Positions 17,087 through 27,006 of a stretch of DNA of 64,000 nucleotides are shown here, piece by piece. The stretch is from CADEEN01 sp963783785 (GTDB lineage: Bacteria; Pseudomonadota; Gammaproteobacteria; Burkholderiales; Burkholderiaceae_C): positions 62,001 through 126,000 of the forward strand of contig CAWAOQ010000009.1 in NCBI GenBank assembly GCA_963783785.1. Reading direction: 5' to 3'. The position numbers and the translations under genes are program-made. Position 1 is the first letter of the stretch, and every line of letters starts with the position of its first letter. The notes under the pieces were generated by a model. That model worked only from the letters and a program-made list of their open reading frames with translations. It was not told the origin of the DNA and ran no database searches.

Positions 17087-17746
17087 ATGGATTTCTCACC
17101 GAGCAAGGACATTGCGGCGCTGCGCAAGACCTACGAGCGCGCCGAACTCGATGAATCTGCTTCGCACGACGATCCGCTGCAGCAGTTCGAGCGCTGGCTT
17201 CACGAGGCGATCAACGCCGCGCTGCCCGAGCCCAATGCGATGACGCTGGCCACCGTCGGCGCCGACGGCCGGCCGTCGACGCGGGTCGTGCTGCTCAAGG
17301 GTTATGACGAGCGTGGCATCGTCTGGTACACCAACTACCAGAGCCGCAAGGCCCGGGATCTGGCAGCCAACCCCGTCGCGGCGCTGCAATTCCACTGGGT
17401 CGAACTGGAACGCGTGGTGCGCATCGAAGGCCAGGTCGAACGCGTCAGCACGGCCGAAAGCGACGCCTATTTCGCGTCACGCCCGCTCGATTCGCGGATC
17501 GGGGCGTGGGCCTCGCCGCAAAGCGAGGTGATCGCTTCGCGCGCGGTGCTGGTCGCGAACGCGGCCAAGGTGGCAGCGCGATACGTCCTCCACCCGCCCC
17601 GCCCGCCGCACTGGGGCGGATTCAGGATGGCGCCCGACTGTTGGGAGTTCTGGCAGGGCCGCAAGAGCCGATTGCACGACCGGCTGCGCTACCGCCGCGG
17701 CGAGCCCGGCAGCGCCGGCTGGGTGCGCGAGCGCCTCGCGCCCTGA
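17087..17746 (+). CDS. pdxH: Pyridoxamine 5'-phosphate oxidase
   Basis: The 219-residue FMN enzyme oxidises pyridoxine or pyridoxamine 5'-phosphate to PLP. Conserved blocks are PNAMTLATVGADGRPSTRVVLLK, WYTNYQSRKARDL, QFHWVELERVVRIEG, YFASRPLDSRIGAWAS and the C-terminal signature WEFWQGRKSRLHDR with its Arg near the end. The length matches the family. I choose the ATG at 17087 over a GTG two codons earlier. TATGCT ends 6 nt before the ATG and there is no Shine-Dalgarno, suggesting a leaderless transcript. Confidence 0.95.
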   Translation: MDFSPSKDIAALRKTYERAELDESASHDDPLQQFERWLHEAINAALPEPNAMTLATVGADGRPSTRVVLLKGYDERGIVWYTNYQSRKARDLAANPVAALQFHWVELERVVRIEGQVERVSTAESDAYFASRPLDSRIGAWASPQSEVIASRAVLVANAAKVAARYVLHPPRPPHWGGFRMAPDCWEFWQGRKSRLHDRLRYRRGEPGSAGWVRERLAP

Positions 17747-17766
17747 CGAATGCCTGCCGACAGGGA

Positions 17767-18270
17767 CTACGGCAACGGCGCCGCATCGGCGATGCGGTAG
17801 AAAAGGCCGTACGGGTCATCGCGCAGGACCGCCAGCTTGCCCTCGAGCAACACCGGTTCGAGCGTGTACTTGACCGGCGTCTTGCTGCGCACCTCGATCA
17901 GGCCCTCGGGGCCCGCCGGCACGCAGAACGAACAAGTGGTGGGCACCGACGAGATCAGGAAATGGCGTTGCTTGTCGCCCGGCTCGAGCGGAAGCATGAA
18001 CCCCTGCACGCGCACCGTGCGCTCGTTGAGGGCCTGCACCGCAGCCGGATAGGTTGGCACGAGCCGGTTCTTCTCCATGCGCGTCTCCACCGACGACAGC
18101 AGCTTCCAGGACAGCACGCCCTCGCGCTCCTCGAGCGGCTTGTACGGGCTGCGCGGATCGTGAAAGCCCGGCCCCTGTCCAGCGATCGGCGGCGCCAAGG
18201 TCTGGGCTGCGGCGCCCAGTGCCGCAGCTGCGAACGCCAGCGAGGTGATCCAGCGCAGGGGCTTCATCAT
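17767..18270 (-). CDS. DUF3299 periplasmic protein
   Basis: The 167-residue protein has an N-terminal signal peptide (WITSLAFAAAALGAAAQ) and a DUF3299-like domain. Seen are VRVQGFMLPLE, FLISSVPTTCSFCVPAGP with a Cys-x-x-Cys, and VRSKTPVKYTLEPVLLEGKL. DUF3299 proteins are often encoded beside an ABC ATPase and an FtsX-like permease, and in Vibrio a similar set belongs to a zinc-uptake cluster (zrg). GGAG lies before tandem ATGs at 18270 and 18267. It is the last gene of a unit with the small Cys/His protein 16 nt upstream. Metal binding through the Cys pair is inference. Confidence 0.72.
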   Translation of the reverse strand: MMKPLRWITSLAFAAAALGAAAQTLAPPIAGQGPGFHDPRSPYKPLEEREGVLSWKLLSSVETRMEKNRLVPTYPAAVQALNERTVRVQGFMLPLEPGDKQRHFLISSVPTTCSFCVPAGPEGLIEVRSKTPVKYTLEPVLLEGKLAVLRDDPYGLFYRIADAAPLP

Positions 18271-18286
18271 GGTTGGCTCCGATCGA

Positions 18287-18553
18287 TCAATGCTCGTGAC
18301 GCAGGCCGCAGTACTTGCCGATGGCCAAACCTTTGCACGAGGCCTGCAATGCCGTCTGGCAACTCTCCTCGCCTTGACCCGACTCGAGACAGCGTGCCGC
18401 GGCCTCGTGCGCCTGCGCCATCGCGCGGTGACGTGCAATGTCGGATTTGACGTGGTCGGACAGATTCTGCGGCTTGCCGGCCGGCGCGCCGGTCTGCGCG
18501 ATGGCCGAAGCGGACGCCGCTGCGACCAGTGCGGCGAGAAGAAAGCTCTTCAT
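18287..18553 (-). CDS. Small periplasmic protein rich in Cys and His
   Basis: The 88-residue protein has a clear signal peptide (FLLAALVAAASASAIA, cleavage before QTG). The mature part has four cysteines (RCLE, ESCQ, ASCKG, YCGL) and several histidines, including the C-terminal RHEH. I do not recognise a family. Cys/His content and position between an FtsX-like permease and a DUF3299 protein suggest metal binding or a disulfide-stabilised accessory role for the ABC system. The start at 18553 gives the signal peptide at once. The gaps to its neighbours are 22 and 16 nt. Confidence 0.65.
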   Translation of the reverse strand: MKSFLLAALVAAASASAIAQTGAPAGKPQNLSDHVKSDIARHRAMAQAHEAAARCLESGQGEESCQTALQASCKGLAIGKYCGLRHEH

Positions 18554-18575
18554 GTCTTGCTCTTGGATCGATGGT

Positions 18576-19781
18576 TCAACGCGGTGCCTGCATCAGGCGC
18601 GACACATCCAGGCGGAGCGCGCGCCAGGCCGGCAGTGCCGCGGCCAGCCATGCGAGCAGCAGAGTCCCTGCAGCCAGCGCCAACTGATGCCAGGAAACCC
18701 ACATCGCCGTGACAGGGAGCGATCTTTGCTGCGCCAGTTTCCAGCCCAGCACGGCCGTCAAGCCCTGCCCCAGCGCCAGGCCGACGGCCACACCCGCCAA
18801 CGCCAGCAGCGTGGCCTCGGCAAACACCAGCGCGGCCACACGCCAGGGTGGCGCGCCGAGCATGCGCAGCATGGCCAGGTCGGGTTCGCGCTCTCGCACC
18901 GCGTGCACCAGGCCGACGAACACGCTGGCGGCCGCCGCCAGCAACAACACCATGCCGAAACCGCGCAGCACTTCGGTACCGGCGCCGACCATCCGCAGCA
19001 ACCGCGCCGATTCGAGCGCCGGCGCGGCCGCCTGCAAGCCGGCCTGCGCGTTGACCCAGCGCGGCAACGTGACGGCGCCCAGCGGCGTGCGGTAGGCGAC
19101 CAGCAGCAGCGTGACCTCGCGCTCGGCAGCCAGCGCCTCGCGGTCGGCCTCGTCGACGGCAGTGGCACCCTCGTGCACCGCCCACACCGATGCCAGGTCG
19201 GTCAGCACCAGGCGATCGAGCACGCAGCCGCAGCGAACGAGGCGACCGACCACCGTGTAGGGCGTCTCGCCATGCGCCTCGCCGACGTTGCCCAGGCCAT
19301 GCGTGCCGACGAATCGCGCCCCAACGGCCAGACTGGTGGCGCGCGCGACATCGGCACCGAGCACGGCCTGCAACGCGCCTTGCCAATACCGGCCCTCGGC
19401 CAACTGCGCGCCGTACAGCGCCGGGTACTGCAACGTGCTGCCGACGATGCGAAAACCCCGCAAGCTGTCACCCAGCGACACCGGCACCACGCGCTCGACC
19501 AACGGGTGGTCGCTCAGCAGCTTCGCCGTCGCCAGTGGGATGTTGCCGGTGGGCACATCGAGGTGGAACACGCCGGCCAAGATCAGCTGCAGCGGGCTGC
19601 CCTTGGCGCCGACGACGAGGTCGACACCGGCCAGGTCGCGCTGCACGCTGCGCTCGATCTGCTCGCTGACGACGACCACGAAACTCATCGCGCCGACACC
19701 GAGCGCCAGCAACGCCAGGTTCAGTGCCGCCACCAGCGGCCTGGCCCACAGGTAGCGCCATGCCAGCGCGACGAGCCTCAT
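18576..19781 (-). CDS. FtsX/MacB-type ABC transporter permease
   Basis: The 401-residue inner-membrane protein has type VII ABC permease topology. It has one N-terminal helix (LVAALNLALLALGVGAMSF), a large periplasmic domain of about 220 residues, and three C-terminal helices (GMVLLLAAAASVFVGLV, ALVFAEATLLALAGVAVGLAL, ALAAGTLLLAWLAAALPA). Such proteins drive mechanotransmission rather than classical transport. The ATG at 19781 overlaps the stop of the ATPase (ATGA), which fixes the start. The periplasmic domain carries CGC, possibly metal-sensitive. Confidence 0.88.
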   Translation of the reverse strand: MRLVALAWRYLWARPLVAALNLALLALGVGAMSFVVVVSEQIERSVQRDLAGVDLVVGAKGSPLQLILAGVFHLDVPTGNIPLATAKLLSDHPLVERVVPVSLGDSLRGFRIVGSTLQYPALYGAQLAEGRYWQGALQAVLGADVARATSLAVGARFVGTHGLGNVGEAHGETPYTVVGRLVRCGCVLDRLVLTDLASVWAVHEGATAVDEADREALAAEREVTLLLVAYRTPLGAVTLPRWVNAQAGLQAAAPALESARLLRMVGAGTEVLRGFGMVLLLAAAASVFVGLVHAVREREPDLAMLRMLGAPPWRVAALVFAEATLLALAGVAVGLALGQGLTAVLGWKLAQQRSLPVTAMWVSWHQLALAAGTLLLAWLAAALPAWRALRLDVSRLMQAPR

Positions 19782-20422
19782 CGCGCCGCTTCCAAGGACA
19801 ACACCTGCGCGCTGGGCAGGCACGCCCTGACGCGTGCATCGTGCGTCGCGATCACCAGCGTGGCGGCAGTTTCGTGCGCGGCCTCGACCAGCAGTTCGAC
19901 GACGGCCCGGCTCATCGCATCGTCGAGGTTGGCCGTCGGCTCGTCGACGAGCAGCACGCGCGGGCGCCGCAGCAGCGCGCGCGCCAGCGCCGCCCGCTGG
20001 GCCTGGCCGACCGAGAGCTCGTGCGGCCGTCTCGCCGCAAGCGCAGCGAGATCCAGCCGATCGAGCAGCGCCGCGATGCGGCGGTGATCGACTGCGGCCC
20101 CGCAAGCAACATAGGGCAGCGCGAGGTTCTCGGCCACGCTGAGGCTCTCGGACAGATGCAGGCGCTGCGGCACGAAGCCCAGCGTTGCGCCGCGCCAGGC
20201 GTCCCGTGCGCCGCTCGGCAACGAAGCCATGTCGGCGCCGGCCACGACGACCCGCCCCGCACTCGGCGTCAACAGGCCGGCGATCAACGCCAGCAGTGTC
20301 GACTTTCCGCTGCCCGAGGCACCGACAAGCAGCGCCTGCCCTCCCTGGGCAAGCTCGAAATCCGCAAAGCGCAGCACCGATCCCGGCGCCCAGGCGAACT
20401 CGAGGCTGCGAAGCGCCAACAT
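19778..20422 (-). CDS. ABC transporter ATP-binding protein (LolD/MacB-like)
   Basis: This is a 214-residue single nucleotide-binding domain. Walker A is GASGSGKST near residues 34-42, the Q-loop lies in LGFVPQRL, the signature is LSVGQAQR, Walker B is RVLLVDEPT, and the switch His lies in VIATHDARV. The signature has Val where SGGQ is usual (SVGQ). It pairs with the FtsX-like permease whose start overlaps its stop. It begins 8 nt after msrA, so all five genes from msrA to DUF3299 are probably one transcript. Confidence 0.9.
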   Translation of the reverse strand: MLALRSLEFAWAPGSVLRFADFELAQGGQALLVGASGSGKSTLLALIAGLLTPSAGRVVVAGADMASLPSGARDAWRGATLGFVPQRLHLSESLSVAENLALPYVACGAAVDHRRIAALLDRLDLAALAARRPHELSVGQAQRAALARALLRRPRVLLVDEPTANLDDAMSRAVVELLVEAAHETAATLVIATHDARVRACLPSAQVLSLEAAR

Positions 20423-20430
20423 GAGCGGCG

Positions 20431-20964
20431 TTACGCGCGCTTCAGGCGCGACGCGAACGTGCGCTTGAACTTCTCCACCTTCGGCGCGACGACGAACGCG
20501 CAGTAGCCCTGGCCGGGATGGTTGAGGAAATAGTGTTGGTGATAGTCCTCGGCGCGCGAATAGTTGGCCAGCGGCCTGACCTCGGTCACGACGCGGCCAC
20601 CGTGCGCGGCCTGCGCCTCGGCCAGCACCTCACGCACCACGGGCTCCTGCTCCGGCGTGTGGAAGTAGATGCCCGAGCGGTACTGCGTGCCGGTGTCGTT
20701 GCCCTGCCGGTTCAACGTGGTCGGATCATGGATGTGGAAGAAGATCTCCAGCACCTCTCGCAACGTGATGCGCGCGTTGTCGAAGGTGACGCGCACCACC
20801 TCGTTGTGGCCGGTCTCGCCGCTGCAGACCTGCTCGTAGCTCGGCGCAACGGCGTGGCCGTTGCTGTAGCCCGATTCGACCGCAACGACACCGTCGACCT
20901 GCTCGAATACCGCCTCGGTGCACCAGAAACAGCCACCACCGAGGGTGATGAGTTCATTCGCCAT
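20431..20964 (-). CDS. msrA: Peptide methionine sulfoxide reductase A
   Basis: The 177-residue enzyme reduces methionine S-sulfoxide in proteins. The catalytic motif GGCFWCTEAVFEQ is at residues 10-22. It also has GYSNGHAVAPSYEQVCSG, FHIHDPTTLNRQGNDTGTQYRS and the C-terminal HPGQGYC with a possible recycling cysteine. Length and motifs are standard. It is the first gene of the unit that continues into the ABC transporter genes. Confidence 0.95.
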   Translation of the reverse strand: MANELITLGGGCFWCTEAVFEQVDGVVAVESGYSNGHAVAPSYEQVCSGETGHNEVVRVTFDNARITLREVLEIFFHIHDPTTLNRQGNDTGTQYRSGIYFHTPEQEPVVREVLAEAQAAHGGRVVTEVRPLANYSRAEDYHQHYFLNHPGQGYCAFVVAPKVEKFKRTFASRLKRA

Positions 20965-21062
20965 GCCATGCTCCTTGGTCCCGCCGCGGCGGTCCTTGCT
21001 GCCAGACCACTCCTCACCGGCGCGCCATTATCGACAGGCAGCATTGGTCGGGTCCCAAACGA

Positions 21063-21093
21063 AACGAGCCCCTGCACGTGGCAGGGGCTCGTT
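21063..21093 (-). terminator. Intrinsic terminator after the DEAD-box helicase gene
   Basis: A perfect 13-bp inverted repeat (AACGAGCCCCTGC / GCAGGGGCTCGTT) with a 5-base loop lies 23 nt after the helicase stop. On the minus strand it is followed by the T-rich TTCGTTT. It separates the helicase from msrA. Confidence 0.75.
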
Positions 21094-21115
21094 GCGCAGC
21101 GAAGTTCAGCGACGT

Positions 21116-22504
<1,389 letters not shown>

Positions 22505-22697
22505 CGCATCTCTTTTCATGTTCAGGCGCGCGCAAGCACACACCGGCGCTACACGGGGCAGCGCTTCAGGTCAAGTCGCGGCAGGCTGAACGTGGGTGCC
22601 AAGTTTCGGCACCGACAACGGACGGGTCCAAGCGACGGCATCGCCGCCAACCAACGTCCGCATCGAGTTCGAGCGGCACGCACCAAACGCCGAGAAG

Positions 22698-22770
22698 GCG
22701 GGTGCACCAGGCCAGAGGGGATGAACGAACGGCTTCGACGAAACTCATCGAAGCCGCAGCGCGCATTGTA
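22698..22770 (-). promoter_or_regulatory. Promoter and conserved leader elements of the helicase gene
   Basis: On the minus strand a -10 element TACAAT (22765-22770) is followed directly by GCGCGCTGCG, and 55 nt on by CTGGTGCACCCGC (22698-22710). Both strings recur identically before the second helicase gene. The second element opens a potential stem (CACC-CGCC with GGCG-TTT-GGTG). The untranslated leader is then about 250 nt long, suggesting post-transcriptional control such as autoregulation or cold response. Confidence 0.55.
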
Positions 22771-22805
22771 GCGCAGATTGGGGTTTGCCCGCAGCGCGGA
22801 CGGGC

Positions 22806-23366
22806 TCACGCGGCCAGCAGGTGCTGACGATAGTGCAGCAATTCGTCGATCGACTCGTGCACATCGGCCAGCGCCGTGTGGGCTTGTGCTTTCTTGATGC
22901 CCTCGAGCGCGGCCGGCTTCCAGCGCCGCGCCAACTCCTTCAGCGTGCTGACATCGAGGTTGCGATAGTGGAAGAAAGCCTCCAGCGCCGGCATGTGGTT
23001 GGCCAGGAAGCGCCGGTCCTGGCAGATCGAGTTGCCGCACATCGGGCTCTTTCCGGCCTTCACGTACTGCGACAACCATTCGATCACCTGCGCCTGGGCG
23101 TGCGCTTCGTCGATCTCCGAGGCCTTGACGCGTTCGACCAGCCCGCTGCGGCCGTGGGTGCCCTTGTTCCACGCATCCATCGCATCGAGCGTGGCGTCAC
23201 TCTGGTGGATCGCGAACACAGGGCCTTCGACGCGGGTGGTGACCTGCGCATCGGTGACGACGACCGCGATCTCGATGATGCGGTCGCGGTCGGGGTACAG
23301 ACCGGTCATCTCGAGATCGATCCAGATCAAGTTGCTGTCGTCCTTGGCAAGTGCGGTGTCGGTCAT
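22806..23366 (-). CDS. orn: Oligoribonuclease
   Basis: This is a 186-residue 3'-5' exoribonuclease of the DEDDh family that clears 2-5 nt RNA fragments, including pGpG from c-di-GMP breakdown. Seen are WIDLEMTGLYPDRDRIIEIA (D-x-E), the central DAMDAWNKGTHGRSGL, and HTALADVHESIDELLHYR with the catalytic His and Asp. The ATG at 23366 gives the standard N-terminus. It diverges from the M48 protease gene. Confidence 0.95.
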   Translation of the reverse strand: MTDTALAKDDSNLIWIDLEMTGLYPDRDRIIEIAVVVTDAQVTTRVEGPVFAIHQSDATLDAMDAWNKGTHGRSGLVERVKASEIDEAHAQAQVIEWLSQYVKAGKSPMCGNSICQDRRFLANHMPALEAFFHYRNLDVSTLKELARRWKPAALEGIKKAQAHTALADVHESIDELLHYRQHLLAA

Positions 23367-23442
23367 GGTCAAGCGTGTGGGGGCGTTGGGTGAATTGTCG
23401 CAGCCCGGCGCCGCGCCCGCGTCAGCCCTACACTGCGCCCCC

Positions 23443-24715
23443 ATGCAATCCCTCTGGCTGTCCGTGACCTTCGCCGCCGCGCTGCTGGTGAGCGTTGCCC
23501 TGAAGTTCTGGCTGGCAACGCGGCAGATGCGCCACGTGGCTGCCCACCGCGCCGCGGTCCCCGCGGCGTTCGCCGCCACGGTGCCATTGGCCGCGCACCA
23601 GAAGGCCGCCGATTACACGCTGGTGCGCTCGCGCTTTGCGCTGCTGTCGCTGGCCCTCGGCAGCGCGGTGTTGCTGGGCTGGACGCTGCTTGGCGGCCTC
23701 GACGTGCTGAACACGGTGCGTGCGCGACGCAGTGCAACCCCGCTTCGGCAGCATGGCCTATCAGCTCGCCCTGCTGGTAGCCTTCGTGCTGATCGGCGGG
23801 TTGCTCGATGCACCGCTCGAGATCTACAACACGTTTCGCATCGAGCAGCGGTTCGGCTTCAACCGCATGACCTGGCGCCTTTACCTGGTCGACGTCGCCA
23901 AGGGCCTGTTGATCGGCGCCGCCATCGGTCTGCCTCTGGCGGCCCTGGTGTTGTGGTTGATGGCCAGCGCCGGTGCCTGGTGGTGGCTCGCGGCATGGCT
24001 GGCCTGGGTCGCCTTCCAGTTGCTGATGCTGGTGATCTACCCCACCATCATCGCGCCGCTGTTCAACAAGTTCGAGCCGCTGCCCGACGAATCGCTGAAG
24101 CAGCGCGTGCAGGCCCTGATGGCCCGCTGCGGCTTCGCCGCCAAGGGCCTTTTCGTGATGGACGGCAGCCGCCGATCGGCCCATGCCAATGCCTACTTCA
24201 CCGGGCTCGGTGCCGCCAAGCGGGTGGTGTTCTTCGATACGCTGCTGGCGCGCCTGACCGCCGGCGAGGTGGAGGCCGTGCTGGCGCACGAACTGGGTCA
24301 CTTCAAGTTGCGCCATGTCCCCAAGCGCATGGCCACGATCTTCGCCGCCAGCCTGGCCGCACTGGCCCTGCTGGGCTGGCTGTCGCAGCAGCAGTGGTTC
24401 TACACCGGGCTCGGTGTCACGCCGAACCTCGGCGCCCCCAACGACGCGCTGGCGCTGCTGCTGTTCCTGCTCGCGTTGCCGCCGTTCGGGTTCATGCTGA
24501 TGCCGCTGGCCGCCCGCGTGTCGCGCCGTCATGAGTTCGAGGCCGACGCCTACGCCTGCGCCCACGCCAGTGGGCGAGACCTGGCCAATGCGCTGCTGAA
24601 ACTGCACGAAGACAACGCTGGCACGTTGACCCCCGACCCGGTTTACGTGGCCTTCTACTACTCGCACCCGGCAGCGAGCGAGCGTCTGGCCGCCTTGAAG
24701 ATGGAGCCGGCATGA
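23443..24715 (+). CDS. M48 family zinc metallopeptidase (Ste24-like), frameshifted
   Basis: This is a polytopic inner-membrane protease related to Ste24/CAAX prenyl protease 1. The N-terminal membrane segment (WLSVTFAAALLVSVALKFWLA) is in one frame. After GLDVLNTV, near base 23719, one extra base shifts the frame, and the protein continues RDAVQPRFGSMAYQLAL to the end. The zinc motif HELGHFKLRH and the third ligand in FEADAYACAHA are intact. The corrected length is about 423 residues, normal for the family. TACACT ends 8 nt before the ATG. The stop overlaps the next start (ATGA). Confidence 0.85.
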
Positions 24716-25035
24716 ACGCCCTGGCGTCCCTGCACTGCCGCTCCCTCGAAGGCCACGCAGCGATGAGCGCAGCCGAGGTCGCGGCGCACCTGCAGCAGGT
24801 CGAAGGCTGGTCGGTGGCCGGAGGCGCCATCGAGAAGACGTTTCGCTTCGCGGATCACTACCGCACGATGGCCTTTGTGAACGCCGTCGCCTGGATCGCC
24901 CATCGCGAGGACCATCACCCCGATGTCGCGTTTGGCTACGACCGCTGCACGGTGCGCTTTGCCACCCATGCGGTGGGCGGCCTCTCGCTGAACGACTTCA
25001 TCTGCGCAGCCAAAGTGGATGCACTGAACGCTTGA
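24712..25035 (+). CDS. phhB: 4a-hydroxytetrahydrobiopterin dehydratase (pterin carbinolamine dehydratase)
   Basis: The 107-residue protein recycles pterin cofactor for aromatic amino acid hydroxylases. The family motif is REDHHPDV (residues about 63-70), preceded by FRFADHYRTMAFVNAVAWIA, and it ends with GGLSLNDFICAAKVDAL. The start overlaps the M48 gene stop, and its own stop overlaps the rsgA TTG start, so three genes are coupled. No phhA (phenylalanine hydroxylase) is in the window. Confidence 0.92.
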   Translation: MNALASLHCRSLEGHAAMSAAEVAAHLQQVEGWSVAGGAIEKTFRFADHYRTMAFVNAVAWIAHREDHHPDVAFGYDRCTVRFATHAVGGLSLNDFICAAKVDALNA

Positions 25036-25937
25036 GCAAGTTCGCTGCACTCGAGGTCGGCCGCGTGGTGGCGGCGCACGGTCGCCACTTCATCGTCGAG
25101 ACGCCCGCTGGCAAGCGAGTCACCTGCCACCCTCGGGGCAAGAAGAGCGACTGTGTCGTCGGTGACCTGGTGCGCTGGCAGCCCAGCGGCGATGAGGGCG
25201 TGATCGAACGCATCGAGCCGCGCCGCAACCTGCTTTTTCGCCAGGACGACTGGCGCACCAAGTCCTTCGCCGCCAACCTCGACCAGATCCTGGTGATGGT
25301 GGCGGGCGAGCCGATGTTTTCGGAATCCCAGCTCGCTCGGGCGCTGATCGCGGCCGAGAGCGCGGGTATCGCAGCGAAGGTCCTGCTCAACAAGACCGAC
25401 TTGCCGCAGTCCGCGACGGCCCGTGAGCGCCTGCAACCCTATCGGGCGATGGGTGTTGCGGTGATCGAGGCCGCGTTGAAGACGCGGCCCGACGAGGCAG
25501 TCGCTTCGCTGGCACCGCAGTTGGCCGGGCGCACGACGCTGGTGCTCGGGCCCAGCGGCACGGGCAAGAGCACGTTGATCAATCTGATGGTGCCCGACGC
25601 CACGGCGCAGGTCGGCGAAGTCTCGTTGGCGCTCAATTCGGGCCGGCACACCACGACCACCACCCGTTGGTACTGGCTCGACGCCGAACGCAGCGGCGCA
25701 CTGATCGACTCGCCGGGGTTCCAGGAATTCGGCTTGCGCCAAGTCGATGCCCAGCAGCTGCCAATGCTGATGCCGGACCTTCGGGCACACATCGGCAGCT
25801 GCCGCTTCTACAACTGCACGCACCGGCAGGAACCCGGCTGCGGCGTCATCGCCGCGGTCCAGAGCGGTGACATCAGCGCTTCACGTTGGCGCATCTACGG
25901 CGAAATCTGCGACGAACTGGCGCGCCAGCATTGGTGA
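25032..25937 (+). CDS. rsgA: Ribosome small subunit-dependent GTPase A
   Basis: This is a 301-residue circularly permuted GTPase that helps 30S maturation. An N-terminal OB fold (about residues 1-75) is followed by G4 NKTDL, G1 GPSGTGKSTLIN (GxSGVGKS is usual, here Thr for Val) and G3 DSPGFQEFG. A C-terminal zinc knuckle follows (CRFYNCTHRQEPGC). It starts at TTG 25032, overlapping the phhB stop (TTGA). Confidence 0.95.
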   Translation: MSKFAALEVGRVVAAHGRHFIVETPAGKRVTCHPRGKKSDCVVGDLVRWQPSGDEGVIERIEPRRNLLFRQDDWRTKSFAANLDQILVMVAGEPMFSESQLARALIAAESAGIAAKVLLNKTDLPQSATARERLQPYRAMGVAVIEAALKTRPDEAVASLAPQLAGRTTLVLGPSGTGKSTLINLMVPDATAQVGEVSLALNSGRHTTTTTRWYWLDAERSGALIDSPGFQEFGLRQVDAQQLPMLMPDLRAHIGSCRFYNCTHRQEPGCGVIAAVQSGDISASRWRIYGEICDELARQHW

Positions 25938-25939
25938 AC

Positions 25940-25987
25940 GGCTGATCGACCGGGCGCCCGTGCAGGCAGCATGTCGGTCGATCAGCC
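25940..25987. terminator. Large inverted repeat between convergent rsgA and cobD-like gene
   Basis: The perfect 13-bp arms GGCTGATCGACCG and CGGTCGATCAGCC surround a 22-base loop. The right arm includes the stop codon of the minus-strand gene. No T-tract follows on either side, so it would act as a bidirectional RNA barrier or Rho-assisted terminator. Confidence 0.5.
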
Positions 25988-26971
25988 CAGCACGTTGGCC
26001 AGCGACAGCAGCGCGGCCAGCAGCATCCACAACACCACCGAGCGCCATACCAGGCCGACGATGCTTTGCAGATGGCCCACTTGGGGCAACGCGCCTGCCG
26101 TCGAGCCCGACGCCCCGGCGGCCTCCGGGTCGCTGCCGCGATCAAAGGTCTTCGTCCGGTCTGGCGTGACGCCCGGCGCCGCCTGGCCGCCAAGCCGCAC
26201 GCCGATCGCACCGGCCGCCGCGGCGAGCAGGATGCCTTCGTTGTGATGCAGCCATAGGCCGGCATCGCGTCGCCAGCCGTTGACCGCCTCCTCGAAATTG
26301 CCGACGACCGCGAAGCCGAAAGCCGTCAGGCGTGCTGGCAGGTGATCGATCAACGAGAACAGCCTTTGGGACAGCTGCATCAGCCGCTCATTGGCAGGTG
26401 CATCGAGGGTACGGCTCTTGAAGGCCCAGTAACGGCTGGTGAACTCGGCCATCCGGTAGGCCACCGCGCCGGCCGGCCCGAGCCCGAGCGCCGACAGCGC
26501 AACGAAGCAGAAGAACACGCCGAACACATGGCGGTGCGCCGCCAGTAGCGCATGCTCGATGACATGGCGAAGCAGTTCCGTTCGCGGCAACTCGCTGGCG
26601 TCGAGATGACGCCACTGGCCAAGCAGGCGGCGCGCCAGATCCTCCTCGCCCCGGTCCAATGCGTCGCGAATGTCAGTGAAGTAGTGGCTGAATTGGCGGA
26701 AACCCAATGTCAGGTATAGCACCAGCACGTTGAACGCCAGTGCCAGCAGCAGGCTGTATCGGGCCACCGCGATGTACACCGCAGACGAAGCCAGCGCCGG
26801 CGCCAGGACGGTGATGCACCAGACCACGACAGCGTGCCGCTCTCGACCAGCGTCGAAGTTGCGTCCCGTCCAACCGACCCACGAAACCAGTGCATCGTGA
26901 ACCCAGTTGTCACGCGGCAGTGGCCTGAGTTGTTCGATCAGCAGCGCGAAGAGAACGGCGAAAAAGCTCAT
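25982..26971 (-). CDS. CobD/CbiB family membrane protein
   Basis: The 329-residue membrane protein resembles CobD/CbiB (adenosylcobinamide-phosphate synthase) and the AmpE-type relatives common in Burkholderiales. It starts MSFFAVLFALLIEQLRPLPR and has FRQFSHYFTDIRDALDRGE, HVFGVFFCFVALSALGLGPAGAV and a C-terminal hydrophobic helix. No cobalamin genes are nearby, so a role in B12 synthesis is doubtful. TATCAT (26980-26985) lies 8 nt before the ATG and there is no Shine-Dalgarno, suggesting leaderless transcription. The Gly/Ala-rich 270-300 segment looks like a flexible linker. Confidence 0.8.
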   Translation of the reverse strand: MSFFAVLFALLIEQLRPLPRDNWVHDALVSWVGWTGRNFDAGRERHAVVVWCITVLAPALASSAVYIAVARYSLLLALAFNVLVLYLTLGFRQFSHYFTDIRDALDRGEEDLARRLLGQWRHLDASELPRTELLRHVIEHALLAAHRHVFGVFFCFVALSALGLGPAGAVAYRMAEFTSRYWAFKSRTLDAPANERLMQLSQRLFSLIDHLPARLTAFGFAVVGNFEEAVNGWRRDAGLWLHHNEGILLAAAAGAIGVRLGGQAAPGVTPDRTKTFDRGSDPEAAGASGSTAGALPQVGHLQSIVGLVWRSVVLWMLLAALLSLANVLG

Positions 26972-27006
26972 CGACCACGATGATACGCAGGCATGTTCAT
27001 GAGCTC

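Noticed and set aside
18438..20087. 549-codon plus-strand frame over the ABC transporter genes
   Set aside because: Gln/His/Arg-rich antisense shadow of a clear permease and ATPase.
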